This document shows positions 40,201 to 53,398 of a stretch of DNA of 64,000 bases, piece after piece (position 1 is the stretch's first letter; each line of letters begins with the position of its first letter). Made by a program: the position numbers and the translations under genes. The stretch is taken from assembly GCA_964036155.1 (NCBI GenBank), contig OZ038423.1, positions 36,161,249-36,225,248 on the forward strand, in the 5' to 3' direction. Origin of the DNA: Diploscapter coronatus (Eukaryota; Nematoda; Chromadorea; Rhabditida; Rhabditidae). The notes beneath the pieces are model-generated. The model saw only the letters and a program-made list of their open reading frames with translations, ran no database searches and was not told where the DNA came from.

Positions 40201-43200
40201 CTGCACTTGGTGCTGCCGAGAAACCACTCACCCTGGCGAATCGTGCGCTGCGTGCCGGCGATGGTCGTCACCGCCAGAAACACTCAAACACATAATCAAA
40301 ATAGTTTTTGAAAACTCACAGAATTTCTATGTTTTAAAAGTTTTTTTTTCTTAAATAAGATCGAAATTAAAAGGATGGTAATCCTTTGCAACTAGGGCTG
40401 TACGGAGATTTTTGTTCTGTTTTCGTTTTCGAAAATCTCAAAGGTCAATTCCGTACAGCCCTATTGGTGACCATCGGCGTTAATTAAATTAGAAGGGAAA
40501 GTTATACCAGCATTGAGTTCATTGGTCCAAGCGTAGAAGTACTCGTCAGTGCTATGAAGTGGGCCCGCATTCGGATCGGAGAGCATCAGGCACAACAAAT
40601 ATTGCCCGTTGCCCTGAAATTGGAAAAAAGATAAAATTAAACATTTTTAAATTCTTAATGTTTCATGTAAATTTCACAAGAGTAAGGTAACTTTCACACG
40701 ATTCTCGACGATAGTGAAATGCACTTCAAAATATAATTTATGTATTCTTTATATGTAGAATATGTGTTTCAAGAAACTGGTAAATCTATCAACAATTCCT
40801 GTGTTCGTTCATCGTAAAATATTTGACACAAAACAGCTGTAAATACACATTTCCCCAACTATTTTTCTTTATCCGTTTTTAGTCAGATAAAAAATGCCCG
40901 AACCTTATCAAGGAGTTCCTGGTGGAGTTCCTTGCGCGTCATCATGCGTCTGCGGGTGAATGCCTCGTGCTCAGGTGCTTTGGACGGTCTCAGGTTCGGC
41001 AGGTCCGACCCGTTCCCGTCCCGACTGCTCGGACCCGGCAGATCGTCGTCGTCGTACCTTCTGTCACGAGAACCCTAGAAAATTTCAAAATTAAGAATCA
41101 TAAGTTTCAAAAGTCAAAGAAATTCAGTTACTCGTGAAATGACTAGTACCGAATCAGAAATGTTATGAAAGAACTTTTGAATAGAACAACTAATTTGAAT
41201 TGTCTCTGTAAGTTTTAAGGCTGGTAAAAATGTAGTGAGTTCTTCAATGAATACAATATACAACAAGGTGGCTTATTTCCGAAGACGAAAACAAAAACGT
41301 CTGCAAATCAAGCGAATTTCAAAATTCAGACTTTGGGCGGACTGGAAGTGGTGCTGCTTGCAGTGGAGAAGGAGATATCGCGGTACTTCTTCTCCCTTTT
41401 ACGAATCAGGAAGTTGCGGAAGTCCACCATCACCTGGAATTTTAGTCATTTGAAAGACAAATCATCAGAAAAATAGGACTTCAAGAAAGTTTCAGACAGT
41501 TCGGAAACACTCGTTTAGAAAGTTTTCAGGTTTCTTCCTTGTCTAACGAAGTTTCTTTTCGAAACTCCCAATTTTTAAAAAGCGATAGTTTTCCAAGTTT
41601 AGATTATTTTTAAAGAAGTCGGAAAAATGCCCGTACCTGATTAATGTGGTAGTCGTAATCGCTCTGGTTCTTCTTCTTGTCGCTGTCCTCGTCGAATTGA
41701 ATGACGACGAAATTGTCTTCGGTCAGATTCGACGCGGGGTGAGGTCTGAAAAAATAAGGCTATTTTAAAAAGCTGATGAATTTCGAAGTTTTCATAGAAA
41801 TTTTCTGTCAGATAATTCTAAAAATTGAATAAGTTTCAAAAATTTCATAGAAGATAAAGTTATGAAGAGTTAACCATTTCGATTGGGAGTTGATTTCTAA
41901 AAGAACTACTCGTATAAGTAATTTTTCCGTGAAAGTCTTGAATTTAAAAATCTAGAAGAACGAGTTTCGTAGAAATGTTTCAAAGTTTCCAAATAAAGAG
42001 CGATTGAAAATACTCGCCAATTTGTAGTAGGATCATTTTTGCATATACCTTAAAAGGGTCCCTATTCGGACCACCCACACTCAAAATTGTCTGGTCTACC
42101 CACTTTTTCTTTTCTCTACCGTTGAAAAAAGTGGGCAACCAAAACAAGTGGGTGTGGGTCAGAGCTGGACGGAAATTTCCGGGTGAGAGAGTATCTCTAA
42201 TCTCTAATTTCTGTTTCCGTTTTATCCGAAAATTAGGAAGAAAGAAAGGAAGGTGCGCGTGGAGTGGAGCAGAGAAAGAGATATTCTTTCACCCAGCCCT
42301 GATGTGGGGGTACTGTGAAGCCGGGACAAAATATCATTTTGAAAACTAGCACGAAAACCCACCGATACTTCACCCAGCCCTTATGGATGTGGTCGTTGCT
42401 GTACTTAGCGCTGTAGAGGTCTAAAAAGTTAGTTTTTGACAACTGAGACTTTTATTTTTTGAAGGAGTCAGTTTTTCTTTATCGAACAGATTATAAGATA
42501 TTCCCGAAGCATATCTAAACTATTTTGAAGAAAAGGTTCGAATAAATTTGGATTTTTTATAAGCGGCCCGAACTTTTTTCTAACAAAATTGGCTTTTCAT
42601 AACTCCCCTGGAATTTGCTATGAATTAGAATGTTTTATGGGTTGTTGTACAATCGCTCCTATAGGAAAATAGCATTAGGTAGAGAAAAGGAGGGTTCTAT
42701 TAATGTGAGGAATCTTTTATAATTCTTACCCTGATCATATTTGAGGAAGCCGAAGTCTTCCGCGAACATCACATTGTGCTCCATGATTTCTGGAGTCGCC
42801 ACCACGAGAGTCTTGATCTGAAACATTTGAATTAGTCAAAAACTCGATAAGTTTCAGGCAAATTTAAAATAAAGTGGAATTTTCGCATTGTAATCAGGGT
42901 TGAGCCGGAATTCCGGCACGCTTTTTCCTTTCCCACCTCTCTTCCACATGCTCGCTCCCTATTTCGCCCTTTTTCTTTTCCAGGGGACAAAATAAAGGGA
43001 GACAAAGCAGCGTGCAGTATTCTGGCATTTATTTGAATCAGCATTAATATATTGGAAGAAAGAGAAACGAACCGCGACACTTGCAGTCGCTCCCCTGCCA
43101 ACCTTGACCCGATGATCGTAGTCCTCGACCTTTCTGAGCTGCGAGGCCTGATGCGCGTCGCCCTCTTTCGTCTCGTACAGCGTGCACGAGAATATGTCGC

Positions 43201-43841
43201 CCTTTTCCAGTCTGCAAACAGTTAAATATATTTCAGAATTGTTCTATAAAATTTTGAATAAGTCATCTTTGATGTCTCCCTCTTTCAACACATAAAAATG
43301 AGTATAAAACTCTGGAAAAGTTCATTTTTGATACATTGGTTTTTTCGAATTAATAAAAATTGAATGTTTCAGAAAACTCATATAAAAGATTTGGGAAAAG
43401 GTAAATTTTGATAATAGGTTCTATTGCTCCTACTTGTATTCAAAAATGCAGTAAAGACAATCCAACTTTGCCAGTGCAGATTTCACCAAATTCATCAATT
43501 TTTTGTCCGCACCACTTCTCAAAATTTAAATCCACACCACAAAAATTGAATTTTTCGGTGCTACGCAGTTAACATCGGAAATACGTCGAAAAATGGTAAA
43601 CCTGTTGAACACCATAGGTATTTTGAGGAGTGATTGAGATTTTAAAAATTTGATTTTATGCTTCTTCAATAATTGTTGATTTTTCTAAAAGAAAAGCTTA
43701 CTTGCACTCAAAAGGGAGCTTGATTTTGAAGATCCTCTTGAAAGACTTGGCCTCATAGCCTATCAAGGTGTCCCTCACCGGGTCGGTCAGCACCACGATT
43801 TCCACCACCACGTCGTTCACACGCGATTGCTGTTCAGCCAT
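34296..43841 (-). CDS. Unidentified 886-residue protein (25 exons)
   Basis: One frame of 2661 nt: 43841-43702, 43211-43103, 42817-42730, 42420-42363, 41745-41637, 41433-41332, 41074-40904, 40613-40508, 40282-40207, 39987-39873, 39014-38902, 38664-38568, 38351-38305, 38151-38065, 37531-37468, 37334-37112, 36847-36750, 36555-36355, 36160-36075, 35957-35892, 35633-35537, 35419-35321, 35089-34985, 34751-34665, 34412-34296. Residues 1-85 look like a beta-rich module (VVVEIVVLTDPVRDTLIGYE, LEKGDIFSCTLYET). A disordered Asp/Ser/Arg segment (RRYDDDDLPGPSSRDGNGS) follows near 205-260. A second ordered block runs through about 260-440 (ETPMKEIHSDGRVLVDRIGY, IVANYAISNYNGHWGVWQL), then a long Asp-, Asn- and Pro-rich linker to about 665. 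A C-terminal beta-rich block (GVVVEIGSNYLIVAVPYRGA, LKKGQFVHVVIEKLPRPG) ends with FLDELWKTRGVKEAVFQNNH. No signal peptide or membrane span. GAG-type acceptors occur at 39014 and 40282, and a GC donor after 34665. Family not recognised; a nuclear or RNA-related role is only a guess. Confidence 0.7.
36170..36290. repeat. Inverted-repeat element, family 2, truncated copy
   Basis: CAACGTTTTTGAACCGCATG, AAACGAAATAGAGTGC and GAAAAGAAAACATGCTCTTT match the elements at 55.1 and 56.4 kb. The second arm is lost after TTTTCGAGAAA. It lies in an intron of the large unknown gene. Confidence 0.6.
39131..39240. repeat. Inverted-repeat element with GTATCCGCGA arms
   Basis: GTATCCGCGA (39143-39152) is matched exactly in inverse at 39221-39230. 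The outer flanks GGGGCGGGACGC and TCCCTTCCCC extend the arms imperfectly, and ACACTGT/ACAGTGT form a second internal pair. Intronic. Confidence 0.5.
39725..39840. repeat. 116-bp element with 18-bp terminal inverted repeats
   Basis: GGCTGCAAGTACTTTTGC (39725-39742) and GCAAAAGTACTCGCAGCC (39823-39840) are inverse with one mismatch. It lies in the same intron as the element at 39131-39240. No coding capacity and no clear target duplication. Confidence 0.55.
40393..40463. repeat. 71-bp element with perfect 14-bp terminal inverted repeats
   Basis: TAGGGCTGTACGGA (40393-40406) and its exact inverse TCCGTACAGCCCTA (40450-40463), with a TTTTCGTTTTCGAAAA centre that also folds. The TAGGG termini resemble hAT elements, but the flanks show no 8-bp duplication. 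Confidence 0.55.
42160..42301. mobile_element. Probable hAT-like MITE (142 bp)
   Basis: Begins CAGAGCTGGACGGAAATTTC and ends TTTCACCCAGCCCTG; the ends are imperfect inverse copies. The flanking 8-mers GTGTGGGT and ATGTGGGG match at six of eight positions, compatible with a decayed 8-bp duplication. Intronic, non-coding. Confidence 0.5.
42896..43026. repeat. Degenerate CAGGGTTG-ended element
   Basis: CAGGGTTGAGCCGGAATTCC followed by GGCACGCT is partly mirrored by AGCGTGCAGTATTCTGGC near 43010. The right terminus no longer shows CCCTG. Boundaries are approximate. Confidence 0.4.
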
Positions 43842-44422
43842 TTCTCAAATCACTAACGTTTCATCAAAATAGGGGCAAATTTTGTAATTTTAAATTTTAC
43901 GGATTGGAATTTCTGAGGATGGGAGGATATTTTTCAGCCTGTCGAACTAAAAAGCTTCTAAATTACGAAATTTTTCAAGTTCATGAGGCGGCATTCTTGC
44001 AAAAACTAAAGAGGATTACTGTATTCCCAGAGCTCGTATGTATACAAGTTCGAAAGACTTCAGCTGGGAGATCTCCCTTCTAAAGTTCAGAAGTTTCCCA
44101 GTGAATTTTCAAAGTTCATTTGATACGAGCACAAAAATCCTCCAATTCTTCAAACATTAGGTAGAAATTAGTGGTTGGACATAAGGAAATATCTCCAAGG
44201 TTAGAACACCATTTGGTAATTAGCCAAATTCGAGAATTGGTCTATTTTTCAGAATTTATCTAACTTTAGCAACGACGAAATTAACGAGAAACTACGATAA
44301 AATCCAAACGAATAAAATGAGAGGGTACGATAAAAAGAAGTAACCGAAATAGTGGGAAAAAGGAGTACTCTTGAAATTTTTGAATTAGAAAATAAGGGAC
44401 GGAGAAAATTTCCTAACCGAAC

Positions 44423-44459
44423 AATTGCCGAGTTCGAAAAAAACTAAAACTCGGCAATT
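44423..44459. repeat. Perfect 11-bp stem hairpin
   Basis: AATTGCCGAGT (44423-44433) and ACTCGGCAATT (44449-44459) with a 15-nt A-rich loop. There is no terminator-like role to assume in a eukaryote; function unknown. Confidence 0.5.
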
Positions 44460-44552
44460 AATCGAAGTGAAAATTTAATTCTGACCAAATTTTCAAACAC
44501 GAAAATTTCCGAGTATGGGAGTAAAAATTGAATGTTTTGAGAAGGAATCATA

Positions 44553-44703
44553 ATTATCGCTCATTTCAGGCCAAATTACTTTAAAAATCGCACATTTCAA
44601 TGCAGCAAATTTCATGACACTGAAAAATGTGTTGTCGTGAAGTCTGGTGCATTGAAAAATGGACGATTTTTACAGGGTATTTCACCTGAAAGTGAACGAA
44701 ATA
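44553..44703. repeat. ~150-bp imperfect palindrome
   Basis: AAAAATCGCACATTTCAATG (from 44583) is mirrored by CATTGAAAAATGGACGATTT (ends near 44670). The similarity continues outward, CTCATTTCAGGCCAAATTAC against GTATTTCACCTGAAAGTGAA. Probably a MITE or fold-back element. Confidence 0.5.
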
Positions 44704-45596
44704 AGCCCTCAAAAGCTGAACTATTACGCTGGGATGCTTAGGAAAATCCAACTAGATGAGATAAATAAAAATTTTAACCACTGATAAAAAAGACTTTGAA
44801 AAAATCGCTAATTTTCAAGTCCTTTTACCTTTTTTGATATTCGAAACCCAAGTGTTTCATGTAAAATTAGTTCTCAAAAAGAATAAATAAAAAATCAATG
44901 TTTAGATGAAAAACGATCGTTGTCAAAGACAAAACATAAGGTTTTGCAAGGTAGAAGGTAGAAAAGGGGAGGAATAAAATAAAAGAACGAAGAAAACACC
45001 ACTGATAGACTGAAGAAAGTTTTATAAAAGCGTCGAATTTCAGAAAGCTTAGCAAAAAGCTCTAATCAAATTTTGCAGAGAAGAAAGAAAAAAGTAACAA
45101 CAGATCCAAAAGTTAAGAGTTTGTTGCCAGATCATCTGATACTTTTCATCAAAACATCGGGATCTTAAAAATTGATAATTGCCACTCTGCATCTCTAGCT
45201 TTATAAAAGTCAGATCACAGAGAAATAGGGTACTTTCAAACAAAAACCAGACTTTTATCATTTATTATCGTTGTCTCGGAAATGAAACAACGACAACGGA
45301 TGACAAACCTGACGTCAAAAACAATGCTCTAATACACTTTTCAGGAATTTCCGATTCAAAAACTTTGAATATCCTATTCTGTATTCAAATTAACGAATAA
45401 TATTCAATTAAGATTCTGATTTTCCTGGAAAGTATAATTATCGGAAAAAGATGGTGATGAAAAGTATCAGTCTAATATGGGAAGCAAAAGAATAGCCTGA
45501 AAAAGTCTAGACGAGTTCTGGCAGATTGTCGTTTGTTGTGATGACTGAGTACTACAGATGATGTTCCTGACTTGGGGAGAATCTGGAGATCAGCAT

Positions 45597-47877
<2,281 letters not shown>

Positions 47878-50800
47878 TGTTCACTGTTCACTTGTCCGAA
47901 TGATCGGCGAGGAAGTACAAAGTTCACTAGGAGCTGAAATTTACAAATTTTAGGATTCTTTAAAAATCAAATTCCGAGAACATTCAAAAGGTCACTCGAC
48001 CAAGAAGAGAATGATTAGGATTTTCCAAGTATTTTGAGTTCTGGTAGACAAAAACAAGTAAAAGTGAATCAAAAGTCCGAAAGTTAAGAGAATGTTTTTT
48101 TTCAGAACAATTTTAAAAAATATATTTTGATTTTCGGTGGATAAAATCAAGCAAAAACTAGATCAAGAATCAAATAATGATAGAGGGGTTTTTCGAATGT
48201 CTCGAAATTAGGCGCAAAACGGGAAAGAACGCGGAGAAATTAGCGAAAAGGTCGAAAAAGCGAGAAAATACGGGCGATCGGTGCACTTTGTACGCTGTAA
48301 AAAATGACTAGTGGTCGAGGCGGAAAAAGCGAAGGGATATTGAAAAATGAGAGAAAAAGAGGGAAAAGTTATGGGAATTATTGCAAAGTGTCAGGCAGAC
48401 AAAGATAGATGAAAGCGTTCTTCAAATTTTGACGCGGAAAACAAAAATGTCGGGCTCCGCCTTTTTCTACTCTTCAACGTGCTAATTGGGTAGAGACGCA
48501 GATATCACCTTTTTCTTAGAAAATTTAGAGAGAAATGGAAAGAATCTTTGAATATCGATATTTAAAATTTTAGAAGGATCTTGAAAAAGTAAAATTTAGG
48601 AATATTTTTGAGTTGAGTTTAGAAATTCAAATTTGGAACGGCAAAAAGTGGGCGGGATTTGAAATCGAACTAACAAAAAAGCGCGGCACGATTTTTGCAG
48701 TTCGAATTGAAAGGGCCGATCAGTTTGAGAAATGACACGAATTTTGATGCGCGGTTGTTTTCTCCTGTGCCATTCAAATAAGAATGACACAGAACAAGGA
48801 CAGGACTCGAGAGGCGAACAAGAAAAAGAAGGATGGGGGACGAGAAAATAAGAAACTAAAAAGAGGAAAAAGGGGAGGAAAAATACGCAACGCGCAAAAT
48901 CGATACGGCAATTTCTCGTGGCGGGGCTTTATTTTTTAGCGTAAACAAGAAAAATTACGGGGCCAGAGGGCGTTTATTGGGACTTCTTGGAAAATTTGCC
49001 AGGTTTTGAAGAAGAAAAGGTGGATAATCTTCCAGAAAAAGGGTGAATAGTGAATTGGATCAAACTTTTAGCAGGGCCATTTTATTAGCGACGAAATTTC
49101 ACCCGCTTTTGGGCTGAAAATATGAATGAAAATGGACAAACTTACAAAATGGGTCAATTTTCAACAAAAAAACCGATTTTATGATGTTTAACAAATGTGC
49201 AGATTTTTTCCCGCATTTTGTTGATCAAATACACGTCTGATTAAACTGATAACATCAGCGATAAGAGCAGGTGTTATTATTTGGAAACATCCTCTGTGGT
49301 ATGTTGAAAGATATAGAACGACAATAGGCTGGTATATTTCTGGAAAGATGTGTTTCGAAACAAAAGTACTGATAAAATCAGAAATAAACACCACCGAATG
49401 ATAGGCGTACCTTGGAAGATCACAAAATGTTTTGAATGAAAATCGATCAAAATAGGTTTTTCGAAGAAAAATACAGGCTTCAAAGATCCCTTTACCAATT
49501 TAGGGAAAAGTTCTCCCACCAGGAAATAATTACCTAAATAGCCAAGCTCGTTATAATGAGTTTCTGCTAAAATAAGCTCGGCGCATTTGAAAATTTCCAG
49601 GAAAAAATGGAAAATTTTTAGTCAAATTGATTGGAAAAGTTTTGAGCGGGAAGAAACGAAAATTTTCGACAGATCGCTAGAGAATTTGAAAGATTTGAAA
49701 GGCTAGAAGATACGGGACGGGGTGGAGCCGGCTCAAATAACAATAACAGCGGATTCGGGGCAAAATCTGAAAATCGGGAAAGATCGGATGTCAATTATCA
49801 GGGGATAAAATCAGGGAAAATCAAGAAATCATAAATCGATAAAAAATAAAAAAATTTTGAAAAGCGCTAAATGACGATTTATCCAGAAAAAAATAGAAAA
49901 ATTGGGGAAGAGTCGATAAAACCACTATTTTCGAAGGAAATTTTTGAACCGAACGAACAAAGGAACTAAAAAAATCGATGGCATCTGAGCCTGTCGATTT
50001 GAAGGTCAAACGCATTCACAACCGCGCTATTGCACAAGGAAGGAGAGAATGGGCGGGAATCATTCAAATTGAAAACCACAAATAGGAAATGAGTAAAATG
50101 GACAGACGGTTGGAAATTTCTCTAATCCTATGATTTAGGATAGAGAAGAAAAAATCGACTGGAATATTTGTCGAATAAAAATTTCAACGTTTTAGGATAG
50201 AGAAGGGAAGCCGTCTGGGATATTTTAAAAACTCCTGAAATTGAAAAAAATTGCACAATTTTGAGAGATACGTTAGTGAATGCTGAATCAGTTTCGAAGA
50301 CGAATCGATTGAATTTAGGCAAATTGTCGAATATTTTATTCGCTATTGCGTCATCATTGCATAAACATTCGGAAAATGTCAAAGCCCATCAAATTCTCGA
50401 TTTTTTTTTCAAATTGGCATAAAATTATTCCAGGCTGTTTTCGATTCCTATCCTTCGTCATAGAACTAGGAATCTTCGAAGTTTTAGAGAATTGGTGGGT
50501 TTTAACGAAAAAATCTCCCTAAAAGTCGATTTCTAAACCCATAAAACATAGCGTCGAAAGACTGCATGAAACATCGTTAAAAATGTCAAATTTAAAAATT
50601 TAGAAGAAAAATCTCGATATTTTCGAAAATTGCAAAATTTCACAAACAATCATTAGAGGCGTCGCTTTTTCGAGGAAAATTTGAGATCACAGAAAAATTT
50701 CAGGTACTGGAATTCGAGAGGCTTTCTGACAAAATACCAGATATTTTTTCGGGCTACTTTGCAAGAAAACCTGCTTGATTTTTTAATTTACAGGAAAATT

Positions 50801-51225
50801 AGTGCACCGATGATTTTAAAGGCTTAGATAATGTCGTAGGATCTAAAAGCTATGGAATATTACACAATACTTCTGACAATGAGCTAACGATGATGATTAC
50901 CTATCCCTGAATTTTACAATCTTCCCTAAAATTTACAATATCGGAAATTTTCGAATTTTTAGCAAAGAAACCCGTTATAGCTCAAAATCACACAAATGCC
51001 GTAGGAAAATCGTAGCATAAAATTGCAAGAACGCAGTTACCCAAACTTAAAATTACAAAGGAAATACCTTGTATGGTAAGGGAAGGAGTACTAAATGCGC
51101 TACTTTTTCAATATTCTTGTTTACTATCGTGGCTTGAGAAACAACCCCATCTTTATGCAGAAACCATAACACTTTCTGAGGAATAAAAGTGAGAAAAAGA
51201 GTCAACTTTCTCAAGTAACGATTCG
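47878..51225. other. 3.3-kb gene-free stretch upstream of yop-1
   Basis: The longest intergenic interval in the window. It has purine-rich runs (48780-48890), several short GC patches (48430-48480, 48900-48970) and no exon I can support on either strand. It should include the yop-1 promoter near 47880-48600 and the 3' UTR of the RING-like gene near 51200. Confidence 0.45.
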
Positions 51226-53114
51226 TTAATGATACCTTCGATTTGGAATGGGCGAATAGTTTGGGGAATTAGTGCCGGAGCCTGGATTCGAATGAATTCC
51301 TTTTCCAGAATTAGCGGCCATTTCCGCGGCCTTCCTCGCACGCACCGCGCACGCAATGCAGCCGCTGATAGCTGATCGAGTATTGCCGCAACCAACGTGA
51401 TAAGCGTGGCCTAAATATTGCATGCTTACACTTTATGAATAAAGTTCTGAATCATTTCTAGAGAATATATTTTGACAATGATTCCTCAAAGGATTCAAAT
51501 TGAAAATATCTCGAGAATTTATGAATGATTTGAAAAATATGAAACTTGATTTCGGTAAATTGTAAAATTTAGCTGTAGAAGCCCAATGTAATTATAGCTC
51601 TAAGTAGTCGTCAAATATATGAAAACCTTGAAACATTTGAAAATTATTCGTACCGCAAGTAAACGATTTGACACCGGGATGCTCGCCGGAGGTGAAGTTC
51701 GTTTGGAGTGGCTGTTGACAGTAGTTGCAATTTCTGAAATGCTTGCTTAGTTTATTTACAAAACTACAAAAGAATAGTTATCAATGTTTTTTTAACAAAT
51801 AAGTAAGAAATTTGAAACATTTGGGAATACTTTTCATTTTCAACAAATTATGTCTTTTATAGGAATTTTCAACTATCGTTTCCAATATTTTAAAGTATTC
51901 ATGTGGATAGATTAAAGCATTGATTTTAATTTGAAATTTTTTTGAAAGAATGTTATTTCATTTACGGAAAATTGGATATAACTTTGAGAATTTCGAAAAA
52001 AAAAACTTTATATAGAAAAGTTGAAACCTACCCTCCCGCGTCCAGAATCCAACTGTACATGGGGACTTGAGCTGGTCTTCTCGAAATCGATGACTTTTGC
52101 TGAGCGACGGGGGGAGTTTCCGCTTCGAGCCATTTCTTCAGACTCAACGATTCGAGCACTTCGTTGGTTGTCTGAAATGTTTACCTTAAAATAATATTTT
52201 ACCCAAGATTTTATTAATTTCTAGTTTTAGTAAAATTCTTAGTCGCTAGAAATCACATAAACTATAGAATTTGAAAAATAAACAGTAGATACGCTCAAAA
52301 ATAAATTGTTGTTTTCAAAACTAGGCTGATCTGTTTAGTAGGCGAATTTTAATCATCAAATCAAGCATGTTTTTTTTTTTTAAATAAAACATTAAAAATA
52401 ACGTACCTTGATGGATACCGTATTCCGCTTCATGGCCTGCTCTCTCGCCGTCATCGCTACAAGCGCAGACCAATCTTGATCGGTCAAAATCTCGGATATC
52501 TTAAAAGATGAATTTTCTGAGAAGAATACTCAATACCATACATTTCGGTTCTCCTTCAAAATACCGACGACAGCTTTGTAACCCAGCACTATGCAGGCCA
52601 GAACTAGTAACTGAAAAGAAATGTTTATCTTTTGCAAATGCCTAAATAAGTTTTCCTTATATATGATATTCCTTTGCTTTTTCTACTGTAAAAAACTACG
52701 GGTCAAATGAAATTTACCAGAAGATTGTTGTTTTTGATAATGGAAGTAATGTGTCCAGGCTTGAAACGTTTTCCAATCGCAAATACCTCTCATGTGACGA
52801 ATTATTCTAGTCAGTTTTGAATTACTATCCTAATAATGGGATGAGAGATGATGACCGAATTTTTGAGCTGGAAAACGTCCCAAGTCTATGTGTACCTCCT
52901 ATCAGTTTTCAACTCATAAAATTTGTACAACTCACAATTTTGAAGCCTATTCCATTCAACCAGAACCATTGTGGCTCGTCTTCAATTGAAAATTCATTAT
53001 CTCCATTCGAAGTCGAATGACCGTTTAGCAAATGTCCATTAGTTCCAACATCTTTGTCGAGTCTGCTAGCGATCGGGCAACTACCATTCACCAGGCCATT
53101 CGAAGTCGTGGAGT
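51226..53114 (-). CDS. Protein with one hydrophobic segment and a C-terminal RING-H2-like zinc site (5' end unresolved)
   Basis: Exons 53114-52936, 52610-52542, 52499-52407, 52171-52032, 51733-51654 and 51410-51226 join in frame (about 248 aa). The first known exon is Ser/Asn/Gly-rich (TSNGLVNGSCPIASRLDKD). A hydrophobic stretch, LLVLACIVLGYKAVVGILK, follows and may be a membrane span or a buried helix. The C-terminal zinc ligands are CNYC, then TCGHAYHVGC, then CIAC, a CxxC-CxHxxHxxC-CxxC order typical of RING-H2 and of Vps-type RING domains. The tail is Ser/Pro-rich and ends NYSPIPNRRYH. Possible role: an E3 ligase or a trafficking subunit; this is inference. The exon at 52499 uses an AAG acceptor after a 42-nt intron. 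The first exon begins in phase 1, so a start exon between 53115 and the kinase stop at 53399 is missing. Closely downstream of the kinase, compatible with an operon. Confidence 0.65.
52760..52888. repeat. Inverted-repeat element, family 1, reverse-oriented copy
   Basis: Reads GAAACGTTTTCCAATCGCAA, GACGAATTATTCTAGTCAGT, TTGAATTACTATCCTAATAA and GAGCTGGAAAACGTCCCAAG, the inverse of the copy at 57.9 kb. It lies in an intron of the RING-like gene. Confidence 0.65.
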
Positions 53115-53398
53115 CTGAAAATTCGAAAATCTTCAAAAATCTTGAAAATACGAATAAATTGCTTAAAAATGACAAAACAATAAAAATTCTTCGAAGGAGA
53201 TAGAAAAAAGCAAGCAACAAGTAAAGACGAAAGAATAAAATATAGGAATTTCCTGAAATAGATATTTTCTCTGAAAATCTAAAATTAATTAACAAGTCGG
53301 AAAGCCATCATTTTTATTTGACTATCACTTCACGGGTTGATTATCGATTCTCTCGAGTTGAGCATTTTGTGGTTTTTGCTGTCGCCTTCATTCGCGCA

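Larger units (their letters stand above)
43842..45596. other. Intergenic region upstream of the large unknown gene
   Basis: 1.75 kb with two palindromic structures (listed separately) and no supported exon. It should hold the promoter of the minus-strand gene starting at 43841 and the 3' UTR of the REEP gene. Confidence 0.45.

Noticed and set aside
40922..41137. Plus-strand Arg/Val-rich open frame
   Set aside because: It is the shadow of exon 7 of the large minus-strand gene, which has coherent splice sites and codons.
52936..53295. Hydrophobic extension in frame upstream of the RING-like gene's first known exon
   Set aside because: The stretch is AT-rich, has no ATG in that frame and precedes a good TTTTCAG acceptor, so it is more likely intron.
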